11,323 nucleotides of DNA from positions 1 to 11,323 of the forward strand of contig SZPH01000101.1 of NCBI GenBank assembly GCA_030263615.1, written 5' to 3'. Below the pieces are notes generated by a model, which searched no databases, was not told the origin of the DNA, and saw nothing but the letters and a program-made list of their open reading frames with translations. Origin of the DNA: Villigracilis sp900696595. Lineage in GTDB: Bacteria; Chloroflexota; Anaerolineae; Anaerolineales; Villigracilaceae. Every line of letters begins with the position of its first letter. Position 1 is the stretch's first letter. Below are positions 1 to 6,137 of this stretch, piece by piece. The translations under genes and the position numbers were made by a program.

Positions 1-54
1 CACGAATAAACGAATAGGCGCGCCAACATTCGCGAATTCGTGACTTTATTCGTG
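1..54. repeat. Inverted repeat, CACGAATAAA / TTTATTCGTG
   Basis: CACGAATAAA at 1-10 is the exact reverse complement of TTTATTCGTG at 45-54. Between and just beyond the arms are further ATTCG-type words at 28, 36, 48 and 59. The left arm touches the window edge, so the true extent is unknown. It looks like a dispersed palindromic repeat rather than a gene part; no ORF with convincing coding character covers it. Confidence 0.5.
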
Positions 55-97
55 GACGGTTCGTGAGGATGGCAAAAGCGCGTAACATGAGTTATTA

Positions 98-135
98 AAT
101 CCGCGCCAGTCCGTGCAATCCGTCAAATCCGTGTA
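98..135. repeat. Degenerate 9-bp tandem repeat (ATCCGTGTA type)
   Basis: Four consecutive units start with A/G-TCCG: ATCCGCGCCA (10 nt), GTCCGTGCA, ATCCGTCAA and ATCCGTGTA. The spacing is 9 nt after the first unit. The tract is non-coding and lies downstream of the leftward murJ gene. Function is unknown; it resembles the short phased repeats elsewhere in the window but has a different period. Confidence 0.6.
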
Positions 136-177
136 CTTAAGAAACGGTCTCGTAAAGTCGGGACGCGAACGAGCGCG

Positions 178-234
178 GAAAACGCAGATTTAAGGAATTT
201 TTTCAGGCGATTTGTCAAAAAAATCCGCGTTTTC
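178..234. repeat. Long imperfect hairpin repeat downstream of murJ
   Basis: GAAAACGCAGATTT at 178-191 pairs with AAATCCGCGTTTTC at 221-234, 13 of 14 positions complementary, with a 29-nt loop. It lies 36 nt past the murJ stop codon. On the murJ strand it is not followed by a T-run, so it is not a standard intrinsic terminator. It could be a dispersed repeat or an RNA 3'-end stabilising structure. Confidence 0.45.
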
Positions 235-269
235 AACGTCCTAAAAACAAAGTGTAAGGTAATCAGCGT

Positions 270-1850
270 TTATCTCTTGAACTTTCTCATGACCCCGTTG
301 AGGATGTAGCCCAATTCGGGGACGCGCATCAGCCATAGAGACGCGAAGTAAGCCGCGCCGCCGAGCGCAATGCCGATGGGGGCAAGGAGCCAGATATTCA
401 ATACCCCGCTGGAATTCAAAAAGGCGACCAACGCCAGAGACATGATCCCCGCCGCAATCAACGACGGAATTGCCCCGCGCAGGATGCGACCGCCTTCGAT
501 TCCGTTCAGGCGTTTCCGCATTGTGACGAATAACGCCGCCGCTTCGAGAGCAGTGGCAAGCGAGTTTGCCAGCGCAAGCCCGCCGTGCGGCATCCAGCCG
601 ATGGAGGCGAAATATCTCGAAAACGCCACGCTGAAAATTACGTTCAAGAGCATGGCGGCTGTGCCGATGATGACCGGGGTCTTTGTGTCATGCTGGGCGT
701 AGAAGGCGCGAGTCAACACTTCCATGATTGAGTGACCGACGAGTCCTGCCGCGTACCAAAGCAGCGCCCATGAGACAATTTGCACGGAGCGTTCGTCAAA
801 CTCGCCGCGCCGATAGAGCAGGGAGATGATCGGTTCGCGCAGGACGATCAAGCCGACGCTGGCGGGCAAGGCGAGCAGGATCACGCCGCGCAATGAAGAA
901 GCCAGTGAGGAGCGCATCTCATCCTGTTTGCCGAGCGCGTGCTGGGCCGAGAAGGTCGGCATGGCGGCAATCGCCACCGATTGAGCGATGACAGCCTGCG
1001 CCATGATCATCAGCGAGAAACCGTAGTACAAGCCGGTCACGCTTCCGTACGCCATTTGCGATGCGAGCCATGTGTTGACCCAGAAGTTGAGTTGAACGAC
1101 GGCGACGCCGATCAGCCGCGGACCCATAAGGAGGAGGACGCTGCGGACGTGGGGATTGCGGAGATCGAGAGACCAGAGATCAGCGCTCAGCGATCGGCGG
1201 TCAGCGATCAGTTTTAATAACGATGGGATTTGCACAAACAGGTAAAGTATCGCTCCAATTACCACACCCCAGGCGAGACCATAAACTCCCATCGAAGGCG
1301 CGAGGACGACTGCGCCGAAGATGATGCCGATTTGATAAAGGGCTGGGGTCAATGCGGGGATCAAAAATATTTGATGAGCGTTGAGGATGCCGACAATTAA
1401 TCCGCCCAATCCGAAGAGGATGGTTGAGATCAGTTGGATGCGCAGGAGGGAAATCGTCAGCGCGAAAAGGTTTGGGTCGGAGGATAAGCCCGGGGCGAGG
1501 GCGAAGCGGACAACCTCCGGGGCGAAAAAAGCAATTAACGCCGCAAGCAGGCTGAGGGTGAGAAGAACCGCGTTTCCAATCGAAGAGGCAAGCCGCCAGG
1601 CGGAATCTTTTTCGTCGCGGGCGAGCAATCCGGTAAAGGTTGGGATGAATGCGGAACCAAGCGCGCCGCCAGCGACGAGGAGAAAAAGAGTTTCAGAAAC
1701 GCGGTTGGCGGCGAAGAAGGCGTCGAGTTCGGGGGATGCGCCGAACTGACGGGCGACGAGAATCCCGCGCGCCAGCCCCATTATTTGACCGAAGAGGATG
1801 GCGAGCGCCACCGTCCCTGCGGCGCGCGCGATTTGACGATTTGCATCCAT
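270..1850 (-). CDS. murJ: MurJ-type lipid II flippase
   Basis: Integral membrane protein of 526 residues, expected to flip lipid II (undecaprenyl-linked peptidoglycan precursor) to the outer face of the cytoplasmic membrane. Alternating hydrophobic segments run the whole length, consistent with the 14-helix MOP-superfamily fold, and the length is normal for MurJ. Recognisable parts are the N-terminal stretch 'GLARGILVARQFG', the region 'NRVSETLFLLVAGGALGSAFIP', and near residues 344-354 'SLLYRRGEFDE' followed by a 'TRAFYAQHDTKTPV' segment, both typical of MurJ. Residues 214-230, joining two hydrophobic blocks, are encoded by a 7-bp-phased repeat and look longer than the usual linker. The ATG at 1850 has no visible Shine-Dalgarno sequence; a -10-like TAAAAT lies only 6 nt upstream. 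The gene is divergent from obg. Identification is strong; the start is fairly certain. Confidence 0.93.
   Translation of the reverse strand: MDANRQIARAAGTVALAILFGQIMGLARGILVARQFGASPELDAFFAANRVSETLFLLVAGGALGSAFIPTFTGLLARDEKDSAWRLASSIGNAVLLTLSLLAALIAFFAPEVVRFALAPGLSSDPNLFALTISLLRIQLISTILFGLGGLIVGILNAHQIFLIPALTPALYQIGIIFGAVVLAPSMGVYGLAWGVVIGAILYLFVQIPSLLKLIADRRSLSADLWSLDLRNPHVRSVLLLMGPRLIGVAVVQLNFWVNTWLASQMAYGSVTGLYYGFSLMIMAQAVIAQSVAIAAMPTFSAQHALGKQDEMRSSLASSLRGVILLALPASVGLIVLREPIISLLYRRGEFDERSVQIVSWALLWYAAGLVGHSIMEVLTRAFYAQHDTKTPVIIGTAAMLLNVIFSVAFSRYFASIGWMPHGGLALANSLATALEAAALFVTMRKRLNGIEGGRILRGAIPSLIAAGIMSLALVAFLNSSGVLNIWLLAPIGIALGGAAYFASLWLMRVPELGYILNGVMRKFKR
1163..1211 (-). repeat. Seven degenerate heptamers in frame inside murJ
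   Basis: Read on the murJ strand the tract divides without slippage into seven 7-bp units such as CTGATCG, CTGACCG, CCGATCG and CTGAGCG. It encodes MurJ residues 214-230. From memory of family sequences, the equivalent linker between the two transmembrane halves is about six or seven residues shorter, which would equal 18-21 nt (three heptamers). The reading frame stays open throughout. Confidence 0.7.
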
Positions 1851-1856
1851 GAAGGT

Positions 1857-1862
1857 ATTTTA
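1857..1862 (-). promoter_or_regulatory. Possible -10 element of a near-leaderless murJ promoter
   Basis: On the minus strand TAAAAT ends 6 nt before the murJ ATG. Transcription would start at or next to the start codon, in keeping with the absence of a Shine-Dalgarno sequence. No good -35 hexamer is visible, so this is tentative; a second possible minus-strand -10 (TATTAT, 1919-1924) lies farther upstream. Confidence 0.35.
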
Positions 1863-1912
1863 CTATGCGCGATGGGTTTTACTTTGGGAGCAGGAAACCG
1901 GGAGCGAACCCA

Positions 1913-1929
1913 CCCGTTATAATAGCGGG
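1913..1929 (+). promoter_or_regulatory. obg promoter: consensus -10 TATAAT within an imperfect palindrome
   Basis: A consensus TATAAT occupies 1918-1923, ending 9 nt before the obg ATG at 1933. The expected transcript would have only about 2-3 nt of leader, and no Shine-Dalgarno sequence is present. The -10 sits inside CCCG...CGGG (1913-1916 and 1926-1929), a 17-bp near-palindrome that also gives TATTAT on the opposite strand (1919-1924), so the element could drive obg and murJ divergently. No clear -35 is visible. Confidence 0.5.
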
Positions 1930-1932
1930 ACT

Positions 1933-3198
1933 ATGTTCATTGACCAGGTAAACATTCACGTTAAATCCGGCAAGGGCGGCGACGGTATGGTGCATTTTCG
2001 CCGCGAGAAGTATGAGCCGCGCGGCGGTCCCGACGGCGGCGACGGCGGCAAGGGCGGCGATCTCATCCTAGAGGTCAAGCCGATTCTTAATTCGCTTTCG
2101 CATTTTCGCCCCAAGCAATCCTTTGGGGCGGAGGATGGCGTAAACGGCGGCGGCTCGCAGATGACCGGGCGCGGCGGCAAGGACCTCGTCGTCCACGTCC
2201 CGCCGGGGACTGTCGTTTTCGACGCGGAAACCGGCGCGTTGCTGGGCGATTTGACCGAAGCGGGGCAGCGACTCGTCGTCTGCAAGGGCGGGCGCGGCGG
2301 GCGCGGGAATCAACACTTTGCCACGTCGCGCAACCAGGCTCCGCGCACGGCGGAACGCGGCGAACCGCACGAGGAAAAGATGCTGCGTCTCGAACTTAAA
2401 CTGATAGCGGATATCGGCATCGTCGGCCTGCCCAACGCCGGGAAGTCCACGCTGCTATCCGTTCTGACGAACGCCAAACCAAAGATCGGCGATTATCCGT
2501 TCACGACGCTCGAACCCAACCTCGGCGTGGCAAAGATTGACGACGAAGCGACCGTCGTGCTGGCGGACATCCCCGGCTTGATCGAAGGGGCGCACGAAGG
2601 CGCGGGACTGGGTCACGATTTTTTGCGTCACATTCAGCGCACGCGGGTTTTGATCCACATGATTGACGGGCAGTCCGAAGATCCGCTGGCGGATTACAGC
2701 CAGATCAATTCGGAGTTGTCGCTCTTCGACCCGAAACTCGGCAAAAAGCCGCAGGTGGTGGTGGTCAATAAAATTGACCAGCCCGACGTGAAGGCGCGGT
2801 TGAAGGAGATCGAAGCGGGCTTCAAAAAGAAAAAGATAGGGATCGTGACAGCCTCCGCCATGGCGCGAACGAACACGCGCGAGGTTTTGCTGTCAGCGTG
2901 GAAAATGCTCGGGGAGTTGCCGCCGGAACAAATCGAGGAAGAGGCGTTGCCGGTCTATAAGCCGGAGGCGGATCCGAATCAGTTCAAAATCCACAGAGAG
3001 GACGGGGACAAATGGAGAGTATCCGGCATTGCCATCGAACGCGCGGCGAAGATGACATATTGGGAGCATTACGGCTCGGTGCGGCGCTTCCAAAAGTTAA
3101 TGCAGAAACTCGGCGTGGATAAGGCGCTGCGCGAGGCGGGCGTGCAGGACGGGCACACGGTCTTTGTCGGCGATTTTGAACTGGAGTGGCAGGAGTAA
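1933..3198 (+). CDS. obg: Obg/CgtA GTPase
   Basis: Ribosome-associated GTPase of 421 residues that acts in large-subunit maturation and (p)ppGpp-linked stress control. Residues 1 to about 158 are the glycine-rich Obg fold, opening 'MFIDQVNIHVKSGKGGDG'. The G domain follows: G1 'GLPNAGKST' (165-173), G2 'YPFTTLEPN', G3 'DIPG' (212-215), G4 'NKID' (279-282) and G5 'TASA' (306-309). From about residue 340 there is a C-terminal OCT domain ending in 'FELEWQE'. The open frame extends upstream to 1849, but the ATG at 1933 matches the family N-terminus exactly. The extra upstream residues would be unrelated and would start before the TATAAT at 1918-1923. It is the first gene of a rightward operon, 12 nt before the next gene. 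Confidence 0.97.
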   Translation: MFIDQVNIHVKSGKGGDGMVHFRREKYEPRGGPDGGDGGKGGDLILEVKPILNSLSHFRPKQSFGAEDGVNGGGSQMTGRGGKDLVVHVPPGTVVFDAETGALLGDLTEAGQRLVVCKGGRGGRGNQHFATSRNQAPRTAERGEPHEEKMLRLELKLIADIGIVGLPNAGKSTLLSVLTNAKPKIGDYPFTTLEPNLGVAKIDDEATVVLADIPGLIEGAHEGAGLGHDFLRHIQRTRVLIHMIDGQSEDPLADYSQINSELSLFDPKLGKKPQVVVVNKIDQPDVKARLKEIEAGFKKKKIGIVTASAMARTNTREVLLSAWKMLGELPPEQIEEEALPVYKPEADPNQFKIHREDGDKWRVSGIAIERAAKMTYWEHYGSVRRFQKLMQKLGVDKALREAGVQDGHTVFVGDFELEWQE

Positions 3199-3210
3199 GC
3201 CGGCGGAATC

Positions 3211-3636
3211 ATGAACAAACAGCGGATGATCACCGGCGGTTTGATCGCGCTGGGTTTGATCGTAACGATTGTGTTCGGGTTGAGGACGTTGCACACATTG
3301 AAGCGCGTTCACCAGCCCGGACTGCCCTTCGGCAAACCGCCGTCGGCAAACTCGACCGATGTGGAATTGATCCGCGATTGGATGACCGTGCCGTATATCG
3401 CCGACACGTATGAAACCCCGCCGGATGCGATCTTTTTCGGTCTGGGGATAACGCCGGAAAAGCACGCGGGCAGAAAAAGTTTGCGGGAATTGAACGATGA
3501 GTATTATCCCGACCAGCCGGGGATCGTGTTGCAACAGGTCAAGAACCTGATCAGGGCGTTTCAGACTCAGTCGCCGCCGCCCACTCCCCTTTCCGCCAAT
3601 CCGCCCGTTCCTGCGCTGGACGATCCCAGCCCATAA
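3211..3636 (+). CDS. Small membrane-anchored protein of unknown function
   Basis: Protein of 141 residues that I do not recognise as a named family. After a short basic start (MNKQR) there is one hydrophobic segment at about residues 8-23, so it is probably an N-in single-pass anchor or uncleaved signal. A compact middle part contains 'DVELIRDWMTVPYIADTYETP' split over residues 50-70, followed by 'FFGLGITPEKH' and 'SLRELNDEY'. A proline-rich tail (about 119-141) follows. The order of short helices in the middle suggests a small helical, possibly helix-turn-helix-like domain; this is only an impression. The gene is 12 nt after obg and 12 nt before dedA, so it is very probably co-transcribed. 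The upstream sequence has only a weak GGCGGA-type ribosome binding site. Confidence 0.8.
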   Translation: MNKQRMITGGLIALGLIVTIVFGLRTLHTLKRVHQPGLPFGKPPSANSTDVELIRDWMTVPYIADTYETPPDAIFFGLGITPEKHAGRKSLRELNDEYYPDQPGIVLQQVKNLIRAFQTQSPPPTPLSANPPVPALDDPSP

Positions 3637-3648
3637 AATCCTCGCTTC

Positions 3649-4242
3649 ATGTCTGAATTTCTATTAACGCAAGTCGTCAATTATGGCGCCCCGCTATTGG
3701 GCGTGCTTGTTTTCATCGGCGGGCTTGGGGTTCCGCTTCCATGCACTTTGCTGGTCATCGCCGCCGGCGCTTTCGTCCGTCAGGGATTTTTGCCCTGGCA
3801 TGTCACTGCCCTGATTTCCATCATCAGCGTGATCATGGGCGACAGTCTCAGTTACGCCATGGGGTACTATGCCCGCGAAAAGGCGCTCGACCGTTTCAGT
3901 CATACGCGGCGCTGGAAAAAAGCCGAGTTAACTTTTCGTAAATGGGGCGCGCTTTCCATCTTCTTTTCCCGTTTTTTGGTCACGGCAATTGCCCTGCCGA
4001 TCACTTTGCTTTCCGGCGTTACGCGATATTCCTTCGCAAAATGGCTGAGGTACGACGCTTTGGGCGAAACGGTCTGGATCTTCGGCTATGGCGGGCTGGG
4101 CTATCTCTTCGGCAGTCAATGGGAGACAGTCAACGATTTTCTGGGCAACTTTGGCGGACTGGCGCTGGGGGTGGTCGTCTTGATTTTCGGCATCCGGCAG
4201 GCGGCGCCTCAATGGGCGAAACGAAAAAGGAGCGGGAGGTAA
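3649..4242 (+). CDS. DedA/VTT-family membrane protein
   Basis: Membrane protein of 197 residues in the DedA (SNARE-associated, VTT-domain) family, whose members are implicated in recycling polyprenyl-phosphate or phospholipid carriers across the membrane and in envelope homeostasis. Hydrophobic segments lie near residues 13-40, 52-70, 100-122 and 143-185. Family-like motifs are 'GGLGVPLPCTLLVIAAG' (re-entrant loop; the usual acidic residue before the proline pair is not evident), 'GDSLSYAMGYYAREKAL', and 'FSRFLVTAIALPITLLSG' followed by a conserved Arg. The C-terminus is basic (KRKRSGR). It is the third gene of the obg operon, 12 nt after its neighbour, and has no clear Shine-Dalgarno sequence, so translation may be coupled. 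Its last codons double as one arm of the slyD terminator. Substrate is unknown. Confidence 0.88.
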   Translation: MSEFLLTQVVNYGAPLLGVLVFIGGLGVPLPCTLLVIAAGAFVRQGFLPWHVTALISIISVIMGDSLSYAMGYYAREKALDRFSHTRRWKKAELTFRKWGALSIFFSRFLVTAIALPITLLSGVTRYSFAKWLRYDALGETVWIFGYGGLGYLFGSQWETVNDFLGNFGGLALGVVVLIFGIRQAAPQWAKRKRSGR

Positions 4243-4250
4243 CCGCTCCT
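4224..4250 (-). terminator. Intrinsic terminator of slyD, overlapping the dedA stop
   Basis: AGGAGCGG (4228-4235) and CCGCTCCT (4243-4250) form an 8-bp perfect stem with a 7-nt loop. On the minus strand the stem is followed directly by TTTT, the classic intrinsic layout, about 80 nt past the slyD stop. On the plus strand no T-run follows, so it should act on the slyD transcript only. The dedA stop codon (4240-4242) lies inside the loop. Confidence 0.75.
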
Positions 4251-4329
4251 GTAATGGGGGCGCGCCGCGCAAATTCAGATTGCTTTGCTGCGAGGAACAA
4301 GGCACGGCCGACTGAATTCGGCGTTACGG

Positions 4330-4818
4330 TTAGTGGCGATGTCCGTCCTCGTGGACGTGACCGTGATCCAATTCATCGTCCGTCGGTTCGCGCAGGGCGA
4401 TGACTTTGACGTAGAACTCGAGGACGGCTCCCGCCAGGGGGTGGTTGAAGTCGAGTTTGACGGTTTGGTCGTCGAATTCGGCGACGTAGGCGGCTTGATG
4501 GTTGCCGTCTTCGTCGGTGACGTACAGTTCCATGCCTTCTTCCAGTTTCAGATCCGCCGGGAATTCCGAGCGCGGGACGTCGGTAAATGCCTCTTCATCG
4601 AATTCGCCGTAGCCATCGGCCGGTTGAACCGTGACATTTTTGCTCTCGCCAATCTTCATGCCGGTCATTTCGCTTTCCAGCCCGGGAATGATGTTGCCGT
4701 ATCCCGCCAGAAACTGAAGCGGACCCGCCTCATCGGAGGAGTCCAGCACCTCGCCATCCGCGGTTAATTTATATTCCATCGAAACGACCAGCCCATCTTT
4801 TACGGTATCGAACGCCAT
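4330..4818 (-). CDS. slyD: SlyD-type FKBP peptidyl-prolyl isomerase
   Basis: Cytoplasmic cis-trans prolyl isomerase and chaperone of 162 residues. The FKBP part shows 'LTADGEVLDSSDEAGPLQFLAGYG' features, then 'IIPGLESEMTGMKIGE' and 'PADGYGEFDEEAF'. The inserted-in-flap chaperone domain covers about residues 75-125. The strand 'LDFNHPLAGAVLEFYVKV', a SlyD hallmark, closes the fold. The C-terminus is His-rich (five His in the last 12 residues, DHGHVHEDGHRH), like the nickel-binding tails of SlyD proteins, though short. The start is supported by AAGGA (minus strand, 4826-4830) at good spacing and by a TACAAT -10 at 4849-4854. It is monocistronic: divergent from the P1 peptidase and convergent with dedA. 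A metal-binding role is inferred from the tail only. Confidence 0.94.
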   Translation of the reverse strand: MAFDTVKDGLVVSMEYKLTADGEVLDSSDEAGPLQFLAGYGNIIPGLESEMTGMKIGESKNVTVQPADGYGEFDEEAFTDVPRSEFPADLKLEEGMELYVTDEDGNHQAAYVAEFDDQTVKLDFNHPLAGAVLEFYVKVIALREPTDDELDHGHVHEDGHRH

Positions 4819-4848
4819 GTTTTTATCCTTTTGAAAGTTAATGCGCCC

Positions 4849-4854
4849 ATTGTA
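4849..4854 (-). promoter_or_regulatory. Probable slyD -10 element (TACAAT)
   Basis: On the minus strand TACAAT lies 30 nt before the slyD ATG, leaving room for a short leader that carries the AAGGA ribosome binding site. The -35 position falls inside the 36-bp palindrome at 4858-4893; no consensus -35 is seen. Confidence 0.5.
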
Positions 4855-4857
4855 CCA

Positions 4858-4893
4858 GCATGTAACGCAAGTCTATAGACTTGCGTTACATGC
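4858..4893. promoter_or_regulatory. Perfect 36-bp palindrome between divergent promoters
   Basis: Each half is GCATGTAACGCAAGTCTA or its reverse complement, with no loop and no mismatch. It sits between the slyD -10 (4849-4854, minus) and the peptidase -10 (4902-4907, plus), covering the -35 zone of both. That is the expected place for an operator or activator site controlling both genes. It may instead be a dispersed palindromic repeat or a cruciform. No regulator gene is adjacent. Confidence 0.65.
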
Positions 4894-4901
4894 CCCTCGG
4901 A

Positions 4902-4907
4902 TATAAT
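4902..4907 (+). promoter_or_regulatory. -10 element TATAAT of the P1 peptidase gene
   Basis: A consensus TATAAT lies 36 nt before the chosen ATG at 4944 and 17-18 nt before the GAGGAGAGAGG ribosome binding site. The -35 region coincides with the right half of the palindrome (for example CTTGCG at 4880-4885, 16-nt spacer), which is a poor -35 match and would fit a regulated promoter. Confidence 0.55.
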
Positions 4908-4943
4908 TTCGTCATCCACGATAGAGGAGAGAGGATATTATCA

Positions 4944-6023
4944 ATGAACAAGATACGCGCAAGGGATTTGGGGATTCCATTTGAGGGGGCGCCGGGGGAG
5001 TTCAACGCCATCACCGACGTGCCGGGGGTGACGGTCGGTTATTCCACCATCATCGAAGGGACGGATGCGCGCACGGGCGTGACGATCATCCATCCGCGCG
5101 GGCGGGAGGATTTCACGCCGGTCTATGCGGGCATTCACTCTTTTAATGGCAATGGCGAAATGACCGGCGCGTTATGGGTGGAGGAAGGCGGGTTTGTGGA
5201 AGGGCCCGTCGGCATTACCAACACGCACAGCGTCGGCGTGGTGCGGGATGCAATCGTCAAGTGGGAGGTGAGGAACGGGTTCCGCTTCCAGCCGTGGTGT
5301 CTGCCTGTTGTGGCGGAGACGGCAGACGCCTGGTTGAATAACATGGAGGGATTCTTCGTCAAGGAGGAGCATGTCTTCCACGCGCTCGACTCGGCAAAAT
5401 CCGGCTCGATCGAGGAAGGCAACGTCGGCGGCGGGACGGGCATGATGTGTTATGAATTCAAGGGCGGCACGGGGACATCCTCGCGCAAATTGCCGGAAAA
5501 TCTCGGCGGGTGGACGGTGGGCGTCCTGGCGCAGACCAATTTCGGCAGGCGGCATTTTTTGACGGTTGCGGGAGTCCCGGTCGGGAAACACCTGCCGACG
5601 GATGAGAGCAAATCCAGCGGCGAAGATCCCTACAAAATGGACGACGGTTCGCTGATTGTCGTCGTCGGCACGGATGCGCCGCTTTTGCCGCATCAACTCA
5701 AACGGGTGGCGAGGCGCGTTTCCCTCGGCATGGCGCGCACCGGCTCGGTTGGAGGGAACGGTTCGGGAGATATCTTCCTCGCTTTTTCCACCGCCAATCC
5801 ACAAGCGGCGCGCCCGGACGGGAAGGGTTTATCATCCATCCAAGCGCTTTCCAATTTCAATCTCGATCCGGTCTTCGCCGCGACCGTGTTTGCGACCGAA
5901 GAGGCGATCATCAACTCGCTGGTTGCGGCGGAGGATATGGTTGGACATGAGATCAGCGCAAAGGCGCTGCCGCATGAAGAAACGAGGGGGGTGTTGAGGA
6001 AGTATGGGAGGTTGATTGAATAG
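4944..6023 (+). CDS. P1-family (S58, DmpA-like) self-processing aminopeptidase
   Basis: Protein of 359 residues in the Ntn-type P1/DmpA family, whose members cut themselves into two subunits and then act as aminopeptidases or beta-peptidyl hydrolases. The N-terminal part has 'NAITDVPGVTVGYSTI' and 'TGVTIIHPRG', typical of the family. 'GPVGITNTHSVGVVRD', 'NVGGGTGM' and 'TNFGRR' follow. The predicted self-cleavage site is Gly273-Ser274 in 'NGSGDIFLAFSTAN', making Ser274 the new N-terminal nucleophile. The length is normal and no signal peptide is seen. The open frame extends back to a TTG at 4881, but that lies upstream of the TATAAT. The ATG at 4944 has a strong GAGGAGAGAGG site 9 nt before it. 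The substrate is unknown. The gene is divergent from slyD and is followed at once by heptamer repeats. Confidence 0.92.
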   Translation: MNKIRARDLGIPFEGAPGEFNAITDVPGVTVGYSTIIEGTDARTGVTIIHPRGREDFTPVYAGIHSFNGNGEMTGALWVEEGGFVEGPVGITNTHSVGVVRDAIVKWEVRNGFRFQPWCLPVVAETADAWLNNMEGFFVKEEHVFHALDSAKSGSIEEGNVGGGTGMMCYEFKGGTGTSSRKLPENLGGWTVGVLAQTNFGRRHFLTVAGVPVGKHLPTDESKSSGEDPYKMDDGSLIVVVGTDAPLLPHQLKRVARRVSLGMARTGSVGGNGSGDIFLAFSTANPQAARPDGKGLSSIQALSNFNLDPVFAATVFATEEAIINSLVAAEDMVGHEISAKALPHEETRGVLRKYGRLIE

Positions 6024-6025
6024 AG

Positions 6026-6088
6026 GGCAGTAGGGAGTGGGCAGAAGGCAGTAGGGAGTAGGCAGAAAGCAGTAGGCAGAAGGCAGTT
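6026..6088 (+). repeat. Intergenic tract of nine heptamers (GGCAGTA type)
   Basis: Starting 3 nt after the peptidase stop, 63 bp divide exactly into nine 7-bp units: variants of GGCAGTA, GGGAGTA and GGCAGAA. There is no slippage. The tract resembles the short tandem heptamer repeats described in cyanobacteria, but the sequence link is only by type. It lies just upstream of the S23 gene, whose far side carries the reverse-complement version. Confidence 0.85.
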
Positions 6089-6097
6089 TTATGTTGC

Positions 6098-6132
6098 TAT
6101 AAATTTCAAACAGACACTTCGTTCACAGGAGG
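6098..6132 (+). promoter_or_regulatory. Possible -10 (TATAAA) and strong RBS of the S23 gene
   Basis: TATAAA occupies 6098-6103, and a perfect AGGAGG at 6127-6132 is 5 nt before the ATG at 6138. The -35 zone falls in the heptamer tract and shows no consensus, so the -10 is tentative. The RBS fixes the start. Confidence 0.45.
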
Positions 6133-6137
6133 ATCTC

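Noticed and set aside
1849..1932. Upstream extension of the obg reading frame to an earlier ATG
   Set aside because: The added 28 residues do not resemble Obg, they cover the TATAAT promoter, and the family N-terminus begins exactly at 1933.
4881..4943. Upstream extension of the P1 peptidase frame to a TTG
   Set aside because: It starts inside the palindrome and before the -10 element; the ATG at 4944 has a strong ribosome binding site.
6026..6088. CRISPR-like array
   Set aside because: Units are 7 bp and contiguous, with no spacers and no cas genes.
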